The notes beneath the pieces were generated by a model, which was not told the DNA's origin, made no database searches, and saw nothing but the letters and a program-made list of their open reading frames with translations. The position numbers and the translations under genes were made by a program. DNA of 10,888 nucleotides from Planctomycetaceae bacterium (GTDB lineage Bacteria; Planctomycetota; Planctomycetia; Planctomycetales; Planctomycetaceae): NCBI GenBank assembly GCA_020426125.1, contig JAGQQQ010000140.1, positions 1 through 10,888 of the forward strand, read 5' to 3'. This document shows positions 1 to 7,584 of the stretch, in pieces (the first letter of the stretch is position 1; the number at the start of each line of letters is the position of its first letter).

Positions 1-1470
1 CGATTGTTTGGGCCGCAGACGGGGCTTTGGTCCGCGATCATTATGGCCACGACTCTGATGTTCGGTGTCGCGTCCCGCGCGGCGACACCTGATGCTCCGC
101 TCATTTTTTTCTCCACATTGGCGATGGCGATCTACATCGCCGGAGTCACCTCCCGACGGGCAGATGACGACTCGACGGAAACCGGATCCTGGTGCGCTGA
201 CTACCCGAGTTCCTGGGGAGTCATTTTCGTGATGTATGCCGCGATGGGATTCGCCGTCCTCGCAAAGGGACCAGTTGGACTGGTTCTGCCAACGGCCGTG
301 ATCGGGATGTTCCTGCTCATCCGCCGATTGCCAGAGCGACCGACATCCGATGAGAAGCCAACCTGGGTGTCACGAATCGTCGACGTTTTGCGGCCATTTG
401 CTCCGATCCACTTTTTGAAAACCTGTTGGCACATGCGGCCGATCACCGCAATCGTCGCGGCGGCGCTCGTGGCACTTCCCTGGTACATCTGGGTCCACCT
501 TCGCACGGACGGGGAATGGACCTACGGCTTCTTCGTTGTCCATAACCTGGAGCGGGCCACCCGGGCGATGGACGGCCACAATTTTGGCCCCGTCTTCTAT
601 CCGATCGCGTTGCTGTTCGGATTTTTCCCTTGGTCCGTCTTCTGGCTGCCCGCTCTGTTAGACGGCGTTCGCGAGCTGAAATCCGAACGACATCGTTCCT
701 ATCTGCTCGCCTTTTGCTGGGTGGGGGTGTACCTTGGGATCTTCACGGTCGCAAAGACCAAGCTTCCCAGCTACATCACTCCCTGTTATCCCGGACTTGC
801 ATTGCTGATGGGGGCTTTTGTTCAGAGGGCGTCCCACCGCCTCGCTCTGTTTGCTCCAGTGTGGCGAAGGCTCTCTTTCGGAACCATTGTCGCCGTGGGA
901 GTCGGCATCACGGTCGCCCTCCCGATTGCCGCCCATTTGCTCCTTCCAGGCGAAGAGATCCTTGGACTGCTGGGCGTAATTCCGCTCGTGGGGGGGCTCT
1001 GGGCCTGGAATCTGGAAAAACAGCAGTCGTCGCAGCGAGCCTTCCGTGTGATGTTTGGAACGTCGTTGGCCTTTTCGGTCGTTCTGTTTTCTGTCGCGGC
1101 AGCGAGGGTTGATCGTCACCGGCACGTGGAAGACATCGTGGCAGGTCTCTATGGCGACACCGATCGCGAGGCCTATGAACTGGTGTCGCTGCATCGATCT
1201 GAAGCGAGTTGGGTCTTCTACGCAGGTCGGGCGATTCGGCCTGTTGAGCCGGAGGAAGCCGGAGAATTCCTAGCAAGTGGGACGGGGCGACCGAGAGCCC
1301 TCCTGACAACTCGTAAGAAACTCGCGAAGCTCGCGGATCAGGTCGATCTCTCAGCGTATCCACAAACGGAAGTGCCGTATTTCATGCGTGGGGATCAGAT
1401 TGTGATCGTGAAGCCTCGTTCGGATCCAAGCCAGATCGCCAGCGAGCCATCAGGAACTGTCGTTCGCTGA
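1..1470 (+). CDS. ArnT/PMT-type (GT39-like) membrane glycosyltransferase, 5'-truncated by window edge
   Basis: Polytopic inner-membrane glycosyltransferase of the PMT_2/ArnT superfamily. Members move a sugar from a polyprenyl-phosphate carrier to an extracytoplasmic acceptor such as lipid A or protein; the substrate here cannot be told. The frame is open from base 1, so the start lies outside. About 489 residues are visible against roughly 550 or more in the family, so the N-terminus with the first catalytic loop is missing. Numbering from the codon at 4-6, family-like motifs are RAATPDAP (25-32), LAKGPVGLVLP (86-96), GPVFYP...FFPWSVF (195-213) and KLPSYITPCYPGLALL (253-268). Hydrophobic segments alternate with short loops up to about residue 366. 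A soluble tail of about 120 residues follows and is probably periplasmic. It ends in TGA at 1468-1470. The next gene is 174 bases away, so an operon is not evident. Family assignment is confident, substrate unknown. Confidence 0.88.
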   Translation, partial: RLFGPQTGLWSAIIMATTLMFGVASRAATPDAPLIFFSTLAMAIYIAGVTSRRADDDSTETGSWCADYPSSWGVIFVMYAAMGFAVLAKGPVGLVLPTAVIGMFLLIRRLPERPTSDEKPTWVSRIVDVLRPFAPIHFLKTCWHMRPITAIVAAALVALPWYIWVHLRTDGEWTYGFFVVHNLERATRAMDGHNFGPVFYPIALLFGFFPWSVFWLPALLDGVRELKSERHRSYLLAFCWVGVYLGIFTVAKTKLPSYITPCYPGLALLMGAFVQRASHRLALFAPVWRRLSFGTIVAVGVGITVALPIAAHLLLPGEEILGLLGVIPLVGGLWAWNLEKQQSSQRAFRVMFGTSLAFSVVLFSVAAARVDRHRHVEDIVAGLYGDTDREAYELVSLHRSEASWVFYAGRAIRPVEPEEAGEFLASGTGRPRALLTTRKKLAKLADQVDLSAYPQTEVPYFMRGDQIVIVKPRSDPSQIASEPSGTVVR

Positions 1471-1474
1471 ACGC

Positions 1475-1502
1475 CGCAGAATTTCCTGGAAATGGTGCTG
1501 CG
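1475..1502 (+). terminator. possible bipartite hairpin after the glycosyltransferase
   Basis: Five bases after the glycosyltransferase stop, CGCAG (1475-1479) pairs with CTGCG (1498-1502). Inside it ATTTC (1481-1485) pairs with GAAAT (1489-1493) around a CTG loop, with an asymmetric bulge (A against GGTG). No U-tract follows, so this is only a weak terminator candidate. Its position immediately after the stop is the main argument. Confidence 0.25.
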
Positions 1503-1644
1503 AACGCAATCACAATGTTGAACATCTGTCGAATTCGCCGTAAATGGAATATGATGGTGTGGGAACTGTCCGGCTGTCCAATCTGCGATCGGCTCTGGGC
1601 GGACGGATTTCCTCAATGAATCATGTCCCCAGTTCGTCGTTTCC

Positions 1645-2571
1645 ATGGCTCCCGCAACTTCCAGTCCGAAACCCGTTCGGCGGTTGAATCCGCCGCCGCC
1701 GGGAGTCTCGGAACAACTTGGTGAAGCGACGCCGAACTGGAAGCGGCCGACTCTGCCCTGGTGGCGAGACTTTTGGAACCGTCTCAACGGCGACGAGGGG
1801 GCCGGCTTTGCGATGTCATTTGTCGTCCACCTGGTGCTCCTTGGGCTGATGACGATCCCGGTGTATCGGACGTTTGACGAGGGTGTCACATATACAACCG
1901 TCGTCCAGCAAAACGATGAAGAGAACGTCCAACTCGATGGACCGCTGGATACCCTCGTCGACATGCCCCAGCCTTCATCCGGGGCGGCGGCCGATTTGCA
2001 ATCGCGGATTCTTGATTTGGACAGCGCGCGAACAGACTACATCCCCGATCTGAAGATCGCCGATACGACCTCCGCTGATGGAGACGGTGGCCGCGAAGGA
2101 AGTGGGGATGACGGATTGAGCGGACTCCGAACCGCCGCCCCGGAGAATGCCATCCACAAAGGCAGCTTCTCAGTTTGGCCTTGGCCAATCGTCGGAAATC
2201 TTCTCCGAGGAGGTGTCCTCCACGCCGAACCGGGGGCCTCACCCAAAGTCCGGCAAAACTACCACATTGTGATCCGCATTCGGGTTCCTGAGGGAACGCG
2301 ATCCGTCAGTCTCCGGGACTTCTCCGGATCAGTCGAGGGGACCGACAGCTATCACCAGAAAATTCCCGAGGACGCCTTTTACTACAACACTCGAGGCCAA
2401 CTCGTCCGCGCATCCATCGAACGCCGCATTCCGGTCATCGACGGCACTGCGGAACTGCTGATCCGAGTCCCTGGTGCGAGCCTGCCGTCCATTCGCGATA
2501 CAATCGTCGTCAAGTCGGACCTGTTGGGTGAGGAACAAAAGATCGAGTTGCAATTTGAAGCCCGTGATTAG
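1645..2571 (+). CDS. hypothetical single-span membrane protein with TonB-like anchor and beta-rich C-terminal domain
   Basis: Not recognised as a named family. The 308-residue product has a proline-rich cytoplasmic-type N-terminus (PPPPG at 16-20) and one hydrophobic span at about 55-74 containing SFVVHLVLLGLM. That pattern resembles the N-terminal anchor of TonB-like proteins and of many planctomycete envelope proteins. An acidic/Gly-rich low-complexity linker follows (about 85-165, with DGDGGREGSGDDG at 145-157). The C-terminal part (about 175-308) has alternating hydrophobic residues suggesting beta strands. The span without a cleavage site suggests N-in/C-out topology with a periplasmic C-terminal domain. 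ATG 1645 is the only good in-frame start; ATGs at 1616 and 1623 are out of frame. There is no clear Shine-Dalgarno site. TTGAAC (1518-1523) and TAAATG (1541-1546), 17 bases apart, form a poor promoter candidate. The gene stands alone between the glycosyltransferase and the SOD gene. Confident as a gene, function unknown. Confidence 0.8.
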   Translation: MAPATSSPKPVRRLNPPPPGVSEQLGEATPNWKRPTLPWWRDFWNRLNGDEGAGFAMSFVVHLVLLGLMTIPVYRTFDEGVTYTTVVQQNDEENVQLDGPLDTLVDMPQPSSGAAADLQSRILDLDSARTDYIPDLKIADTTSADGDGGREGSGDDGLSGLRTAAPENAIHKGSFSVWPWPIVGNLLRGGVLHAEPGASPKVRQNYHIVIRIRVPEGTRSVSLRDFSGSVEGTDSYHQKIPEDAFYYNTRGQLVRASIERRIPVIDGTAELLIRVPGASLPSIRDTIVVKSDLLGEEQKIELQFEARD

Positions 2572-2643
2572 ACGAGCCATCAATCGCGGATCGCGACTCA
2601 TCATCGAGTTTGCCGATGTTCGCTGATTTCCCGGAACGAATGG

Positions 2644-2671
2644 TTGTGACCTGAAAATGGCGGTCTAAAAT
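2644..2671 (+). promoter_or_regulatory. sigma70-like promoter of the MnSOD gene
   Basis: TTGTGA (2644-2649, 4 of 6 to TTGACA) and TAAAAT (2666-2671, 5 of 6 to TATAAT) are separated by 16 bases. Transcription would begin near 2678, giving a leader of about 43 bases before the GTG start at 2721. The -10 box overlaps the upstream in-frame ATG at 2670, which argues against that ATG as the translation start. Confidence 0.5.
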
Positions 2672-2708
2672 GACGGCTGATCCCATTGGAAACATTCTGT
2701 CTCAACCG

Positions 2709-2713
2709 AAGGA
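2709..2713 (+). promoter_or_regulatory. Shine-Dalgarno site setting the SOD start at GTG 2721
   Basis: AAGGA at 2709-2713 lies 7 bases before GTG 2721. It selects this GTG over the ATG at 2670, which is 17 codons upstream and would add residues not found at the N-terminus of typical SODs. Confidence 0.7.
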
Positions 2714-2720
2714 AACGACC

Positions 2721-3329
2721 GTGGCTTATTCTTTGCCTCAACTGCCGTATGCGTATGACGCTTTGGAACCTCACATCGATGCCCGGACGATGGAAATCCA
2801 CCACACCAAACACCACCAGGCGTACATCAATAAGGTGAACGAAGCTCTCGAAGGGCATGGCGACCTCGCCTCGAAGTCGATCGACGACCTGATGCGCGGC
2901 CTCGCGTCGGTGCCGGAATCGATTCGCACCGCCGTCCGCAACAACGGGGGGGGGCACGCCAACCACTCGCTGTTCTGGACAATCATGAAGCCGGGTGGGG
3001 GTGGTGCTCCGACCGGTGCCGTCGGCGAAGCGATCAACTCGACCTTCGGCAGCTTTGATGCCTTCAAGGAGCAATTCGCCAACGCCGCCGCGACTCGCTT
3101 CGGCAGCGGTTGGGCGTGGCTGTCCGTCGACAATGGAAAGCTCATCGTTGAGAGCACACCGAATCAGGACACTCCCTTGTCCGAAGGCCGCACGCCGATC
3201 CTCGGACTCGACGTTTGGGAGCACGCCTACTATTTGAACTACCAAAACCGCCGTCCCGACTACGTCTCCGCGTTCTGGAACGTGATCAATTGGGATGAAG
3301 TCAACAAGCGGTTCTCGGCAGCGAAATAA
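2721..3329 (+). CDS. sodA: superoxide dismutase, manganese type
   Basis: Converts superoxide to hydrogen peroxide and oxygen; cytoplasmic, with no signal peptide. With GTG 2721 as start the product is 202 residues, the usual Fe/Mn-SOD length, and opens MAYSLPQLPYAYDALEPHID like E. coli SodA. The metal ligands are all present: H27 (in EIHHTKHHQAY), H82 (in GGGHANHSLFW), D164 and H168 (in GLDVWEHAYY). The Gly-Gly before H79 and Q149 in the NQDTPL motif are the Mn-type arrangement; Fe enzymes carry the active-site Gln in the N-terminal half instead. The C-terminus NRRPDYVSAFWNVINW is also classical. The gene is monocistronic: its own promoter candidate lies upstream, a strong hairpin follows, and the next gene is convergent. 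A run of nine G (2946-2954) encodes G76-G78 beside the active site. Metal choice is inferred from motifs; cambialistic use cannot be excluded. Confidence 0.96.
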   Translation: MAYSLPQLPYAYDALEPHIDARTMEIHHTKHHQAYINKVNEALEGHGDLASKSIDDLMRGLASVPESIRTAVRNNGGGHANHSLFWTIMKPGGGGAPTGAVGEAINSTFGSFDAFKEQFANAAATRFGSGWAWLSVDNGKLIVESTPNQDTPLSEGRTPILGLDVWEHAYYLNYQNRRPDYVSAFWNVINWDEVNKRFSAAK

Positions 3330-3378
3330 CTGACTTCCCGGCGGAAGCGGTATCCACTTCCATAGGCCAATAATGACT

Positions 3379-3411
3379 CGGCCCGGTGACCTGCATGTTA
3401 CCGGGCCGTTT
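3379..3411 (+). terminator. strong hairpin terminator between convergent genes
   Basis: CGGCCCGGTGAC (3379-3390) pairs with GTTACCGGGCCG (3397-3408) over 12 base pairs with one G-U, around the loop CTGCAT, followed by TTT and a T-rich stretch. It lies 49 bases after the SOD stop and ends about 50 bases before the end of the convergent VCBS gene. On the minus strand the hairpin is followed by a milder AT-rich tail, so it may stop transcription both ways. A smaller imperfect hairpin (GGAAG/CTTCC, 3343-3361) lies just before it. Confidence 0.75.
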
Positions 3412-3460
3412 CGCGTTCTTCTCAGCTGCTTTCGGCGTTTCTGTCGTCTGGAAGGGCGTT

Positions 3461-5665
3461 TTACTTCGGTGATGCGCCTTCAATAACTTGAAATCTTTGA
3501 TTCACCTCCAGACCACGGAAGACCTGCGACTGTCCGCTGGTCGGCCATTCGATCGTGAGTCGATCAATCTTTTCCGCCTGACCGACTCCGATATGGGGGC
3601 GCAGTGAGTTCGCTCCAAAACTTCCACCGCTTGAAACCTGATGAGTCACGGTCCGAAGTGTCCCCCCGTCCGCAAACTCCAAACGAATCCGGGCTCCGAC
3701 GCCAAACCGATTGGATTGACGACCCACAAGGTCGAGTTTCAGCCAATTCCCCGCCATTCCCGGATTCTCAAAAAGCACATCTGTGAACGCGTCACCGGGA
3801 TAGGCGCCTCCGGTCTGGATGAAGACGTCCTGGTCGCCATCGTTATCGAAATCCGCGAAGGCCACACCATGACCTTTTTGGAGATGGCCGAAACGTCCCG
3901 ACGTGGTCACGTCGACAAAGGATCTCCCCTCCCGGTTCCAGTACATTTTGTTCGGCATCAGAGCCTCATAGCTCGGGTAACCGGTCCCGAGGTAGAAATC
4001 GGGGAAACCGTCGTTGTCGAGATCCCCGAAGTTCGCTCCCATGGGAAGCGTCACCTCAGTCAGTCCCAATAATTCGGTCTGGTCTTGAAAGCCCCCTGCG
4101 TCCGTCCCGAGATACAAACGATCTCGTTCCATGCTGCTACGCATTCCAAACTGCTCTTTGGCGAAATCCGTCAGCTGGAAATCGTAACTCGCGACGTACA
4201 AGTCAAGCCGGCCATCGTTGTTCACGTCCCAAAACCAACAGGGGAAACTGGAGAGAGGTTCCGCGACCTGTAACTCATCTGCAACATCTTCGAATGTTCC
4301 GTTTCCTTGATTTACGTACATCCGATTGGGATCCCCGAGATTCGACACGTACAGGTCAAGATCCCGGTCGTTGTCAATATCCCCCCACACGGCCCCTTTC
4401 GCGAAGCGTCTGTTCGTGACGCCGGCCTCGATGGCGACATCGATGAATCGTCTTCCACGGTCGTTCCGATAGAGTTGTGCTGTTCCATCTTCGTTGGGAA
4501 CGTACAGGTCGAGATCGCCGTCGTTGTCGTAATCGCCCCAAGCGGCCGTGGCCGTGGAGGCCGTGTTTTCTGAAAGGCCCACCTCGTAGGTCATGTCTCG
4601 GAATCGGCCGCCACCGACGTTTTGCAACAGCGAGTTGATGGCATTCCTACCAGCTTCCCCGAGCCATGCGCCGCGAACCACGTAAACATCGATCTGGCCA
4701 TCGTTGTTGAAGTCTCCTTGAACCATGTTAATTCCGCCCAGGATTCCGATCAGCCCGGCGGATTGGGTCTGGTCTTCGAAGGTCCCATCGCCGCGGTTGT
4801 GGAGAAAACGAATCTGCCCGTTGGGATCCCACGTCGACGTCAAGACGTCGATCCGACCGTCATTGTCGAAATCCTCCGCGACCACTCCCCCTGAACAACT
4901 CAATGTTGCGACCCCGGCCTCGCGGGCGACGTTCAAGAACGCGGGAAAATCCGGGGAGTCGTGCAAGTGTACCGATGGCAATCGATACTCCTCGGGAACG
5001 CCGTCAGGAAACTCTCCCAGCGTCATGGCCGCGACGTTGAGGAGCCAACGTGCCTCGATGTGTTCGGGGTGGAGTTCCAAAACATTTTGAAAACTTCGGA
5101 TCGCTTCTCGGCTCCCGGATGGGTGCTGATGAATCCCTTCTTGCTGAATCGGAAAGAGACACGATTGCCCGGTCAGGCAGTTCAGGCAATTCTCGTCTTC
5201 CGCCACGCGAAGCCAGGTCACGCCCAGTTGATAGTGATACTGGGCCAATTGATCAGGGAGGATGGCTGCGCCCGACTGTTCCATGGCCGACTTGGCTTCC
5301 TGAAAATGGTGGACGGCCTCGCGCGGCTTTCCTAGACGGCGATAATCGTTGGCCAAGGACAAATGGAGATCAAAACGCACTCGCGGGTCGCCAGCTCCGT
5401 TCAGTCGTTTCAACTGCCTCTCCGCAAGTTCCAGACTGTTCGTCTGGAAATACGGGTTTTCAAAGACCGAATCAGCCTGAATCCGTTGGAGCGTCCGCAC
5501 CATTCGCTGATGCGAGTCGACTGGCTGATCAGACTGGGGATCGATGGTCGTGGAGCCCCCACAGGAATACACCAGAGTCGCCGCCGCAACCAACCAGAGC
5601 GGACATGGCGTCCGCCCGGATTTGCCCCCATCCCAGTGATCTGGTTGTTCGTTCCGGAGGATCAT
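3461..5665 (-). CDS. CRTAC1-type TPR + FG-GAP/VCBS repeat + ASPIC/UnbV putative lipoprotein
   Basis: A 734-residue exported protein. Its N-terminus has a hydrophobic stretch (about 22-34) ending in VYSC, with C35 a possible lipidation site; the lipobox is imperfect. TPR-like helices run from about 72 to 215. Between them lies a cysteine cluster (C160, C163, C169) followed by WLLNVAAMTLGEFPDGVP, as in other TPR-CRTAC proteins. Seven FG-GAP/VCBS Ca-binding-type loops of DxDNDGxxD form begin at D265, D318, D378, D429, D480, D548 and D605, consistent with a beta-propeller. The fourth reads DNDRDLD and lacks the usual Gly. The C-terminal ASPIC/UnbV domain spans about 651-728 (NRFGVGARIRL, VSSGGSFGANS, LTIEWPTSG). 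The start ATG overlaps the cytochrome stop in ATGA (5662-5665), so translation is probably coupled; no strong Shine-Dalgarno site is seen. Likely role: envelope or surface binding partner of the octaheme cytochrome. Architecture is sure, function inferred. Confidence 0.93.
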   Translation of the reverse strand: MILRNEQPDHWDGGKSGRTPCPLWLVAAATLVYSCGGSTTIDPQSDQPVDSHQRMVRTLQRIQADSVFENPYFQTNSLELAERQLKRLNGAGDPRVRFDLHLSLANDYRRLGKPREAVHHFQEAKSAMEQSGAAILPDQLAQYHYQLGVTWLRVAEDENCLNCLTGQSCLFPIQQEGIHQHPSGSREAIRSFQNVLELHPEHIEARWLLNVAAMTLGEFPDGVPEEYRLPSVHLHDSPDFPAFLNVAREAGVATLSCSGGVVAEDFDNDGRIDVLTSTWDPNGQIRFLHNRGDGTFEDQTQSAGLIGILGGINMVQGDFNNDGQIDVYVVRGAWLGEAGRNAINSLLQNVGGGRFRDMTYEVGLSENTASTATAAWGDYDNDGDLDLYVPNEDGTAQLYRNDRGRRFIDVAIEAGVTNRRFAKGAVWGDIDNDRDLDLYVSNLGDPNRMYVNQGNGTFEDVADELQVAEPLSSFPCWFWDVNNDGRLDLYVASYDFQLTDFAKEQFGMRSSMERDRLYLGTDAGGFQDQTELLGLTEVTLPMGANFGDLDNDGFPDFYLGTGYPSYEALMPNKMYWNREGRSFVDVTTSGRFGHLQKGHGVAFADFDNDGDQDVFIQTGGAYPGDAFTDVLFENPGMAGNWLKLDLVGRQSNRFGVGARIRLEFADGGTLRTVTHQVSSGGSFGANSLRPHIGVGQAEKIDRLTIEWPTSGQSQVFRGLEVNQRFQVIEGASPK

Positions 5666-7584
5666 GGCGAGACTTCACTCTGAGAGGGAACCGCTTGTTC
5701 AATCAGCGCGTGGCGGATCTTTTCCAGTGGAGCCCGTCGCTCCTCCTCACTGAGATAAAACCGGTAGCCAAAATCTCGAAGATTGACATCGAGCATCTCC
5801 TCAACCCCGCGCTGCGTCAGTTGCCGGTTGATCAGATAGGGATCATTTAGCAGTCGAATCAACTCCGGCAGGGCCCAGATCGCGCCTGTTCGTGTCGCGG
5901 CCCCGGATGCGATCAACCGTACCGCCTCATTGGGGTGATGGAACCATTCCTTTCCCGTTGAACCAGACCGATCGCGGTACGCCGCTTCGATCCGCGATGT
6001 ATCGAAGGTCTTTCCATACCAGTTTTCCAGATGTCCGATGGTCCAATTGATCGATTCCTCGAGATGGCAGAGGTTACAGGCATTGGGCTGATTGGCATGA
6101 ATCATTCTGGCGTTCGTTGGCGAACTGATCATGTGCGTTCGCACAACATCCTGAAGCCCCTCGTTCAGATGAGGCATATGGCAATTCAAGCACCGGCTTC
6201 CCGCACTTCCCCAGGAATGATGTGTGTGCCTTTCTCTGGCCAGGGAGTCGGTGTACTCGGCATGGCAAGCCAGACAAGACTGGTCATCCGCATCGGGAGA
6301 TTTCTGCCATTTCTTTCCAATCCCCTGATGGGGATTGTGGCAATGCACGCAGGTGAGTTGCGAATAGCAACTCCCTTTCATCGCGTCGGCATGTTCCGTC
6401 GAATTCCAGGTCGACATCCCGGCCGCCAATGTCGGCCGTTCTCCAATGTGGCACCGACCACAGATCGCATTGAGATTGCGATGCGTTCGTTTGGCAGAAG
6501 GGATCTCACCGGAGAAGAGATACTCGCTGAATGGTGCAAACTTGGGTTTGATCGACGGGGTCGCGACATGCTCCGCACAACCCAAATGACACGCCTCGCA
6601 GGTGATTCCAAAATCCACAGCATGTTCGGCGGCCTCGAATTGCCAGACCTGTTCGGCCACTTTCCGGAGTTCCTGATTCGACAGTTCCCAGGACTCTTGA
6701 TGGGGAGACAATAAATCAGGATGAAACCGAGAGATGTACTCGCCGAGATTCCAGTTGATCTCACCTTCGGCGTGATTTCCCAGGTGGGGACCGTTTCTTA
6801 CAAACATATCGCCAAACGGAAACGTCGTGTGGCACATGTTGCATCCGCCGTACCGCTGGTAATATTTCGGCTCTTCCGGCGGAGATTCAAACGGATCAGG
6901 GCGAAGGGAATCGGGAACTTCGTCGCCAATATGGACTGTCGGCACCCATTCCCGCTCGTCGATCCAGTAGCCGAACGGGAGCACATGCTCTTCGTGATAA
7001 AACTTATGATCGGTTGGTTCGGGCCCCTCGGTCTGCTGACCGACGTAATACTGAAAGAACCGGGAACCGATCGTTTGGGTGATCCGATACCGCCGAACGA
7101 TGTCCCCTTTCCGCAACTCCATTTCGTAGTGGCCGTCATCCGTTGTCAGAAAGGTGCCCGTCCCCCCTTTGTAGGTGATCGTTGCCGTCCCGCCGAAATC
7201 CCCAACAACAGTCTGGTTCGTCGCCCGTGCATTCATCAATCGATGTGCATGCCCCAGCCATTGAGAATGCTGCTGAGGGTGGCATTTCCCGCATGTCTCG
7301 ATCCCGGCATAGTCGGAGGGATGGATATTGGATCGGAGATCGGGCCGGACCGACTCTCGTCGAACCTCTTTGGGAACGGCATCCCACCAGAGTGTCAGTT
7401 GACCAAATTCAAACTTTCGCGGCGCCTCGATTCGTGCGGCTTTTTGACTGGCACGTTCGACCAACTTTGGATCGATACCCACCTCATCCAGACCGTCAGA
7501 ACTGGGAAAGCGCCGCACGATCAGAAACGTCGCAGCGGCACCTGCCAGAAAGAGCAACAAGAACAAGAGCTTTGGGGAGGGCAA
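5662..7584 (-). CDS. membrane-anchored octaheme c-type cytochrome with HEAT-like C-terminus
   Basis: A 640-residue extracytoplasmic electron carrier or multiheme redox enzyme. The N-terminus has a hydrophobic segment (about 6-23) without a clear cleavage site, so a membrane anchor is likely. There are exactly eight CXXCH heme-binding motifs, beginning at residues 98, 248, 329, 375, 412, 437, 465 and 503. The 150-residue gap between the first two holds a beta-rich insert (TIGSRFFQYYVGQQTEGPEP) of a kind seen in cytochrome c554-like multiheme proteins. After the last heme, residues 550-605 look like one or two HEAT-type helical repeats. No CXXCK is present, so this is not obviously an octaheme tetrathionate reductase, and no HAO-type crosslink motif was noticed. 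The only start that keeps the signal segment is TTG 7584, with GAGAGG 10 bases upstream; the first internal Met is residue 117. It is the first gene of an operon with the VCBS lipoprotein (4-base overlap). Substrate unknown. Confidence 0.92.
   Translation of the reverse strand: MPSPKLLFLLLFLAGAAATFLIVRRFPSSDGLDEVGIDPKLVERASQKAARIEAPRKFEFGQLTLWWDAVPKEVRRESVRPDLRSNIHPSDYAGIETCGKCHPQQHSQWLGHAHRLMNARATNQTVVGDFGGTATITYKGGTGTFLTTDDGHYEMELRKGDIVRRYRITQTIGSRFFQYYVGQQTEGPEPTDHKFYHEEHVLPFGYWIDEREWVPTVHIGDEVPDSLRPDPFESPPEEPKYYQRYGGCNMCHTTFPFGDMFVRNGPHLGNHAEGEINWNLGEYISRFHPDLLSPHQESWELSNQELRKVAEQVWQFEAAEHAVDFGITCEACHLGCAEHVATPSIKPKFAPFSEYLFSGEIPSAKRTHRNLNAICGRCHIGERPTLAAGMSTWNSTEHADAMKGSCYSQLTCVHCHNPHQGIGKKWQKSPDADDQSCLACHAEYTDSLARERHTHHSWGSAGSRCLNCHMPHLNEGLQDVVRTHMISSPTNARMIHANQPNACNLCHLEESINWTIGHLENWYGKTFDTSRIEAAYRDRSGSTGKEWFHHPNEAVRLIASGAATRTGAIWALPELIRLLNDPYLINRQLTQRGVEEMLDVNLRDFGYRFYLSEEERRAPLEKIRHALIEQAVPSQSEVSP

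Noticed and set aside
2670..2720. ATG at 2670 as the start of the SOD gene
   Set aside because: Adds 17 residues absent from SOD N-termini, lacks a Shine-Dalgarno site, and overlaps the likely -10 box.
2601..3245. 214-codon open frame on the minus strand
   Set aside because: Antisense shadow of the well-supported MnSOD gene.
4020..4900. Repeated short motifs along the VCBS gene that could suggest a repeat array
   Set aside because: They are explained by the degenerate DxDNDG coding repeats; spacing is irregular and spacers are not unique, so it is not CRISPR.
5050..5850. 266-codon open frame on the plus strand
   Set aside because: Spans the junction of the two minus-strand genes in antisense and has no recognisable motif.
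6031..6714. 227-codon open frame on the plus strand
   Set aside because: Antisense shadow of the cytochrome gene; its Met/His richness comes from reverse-complemented heme motifs.
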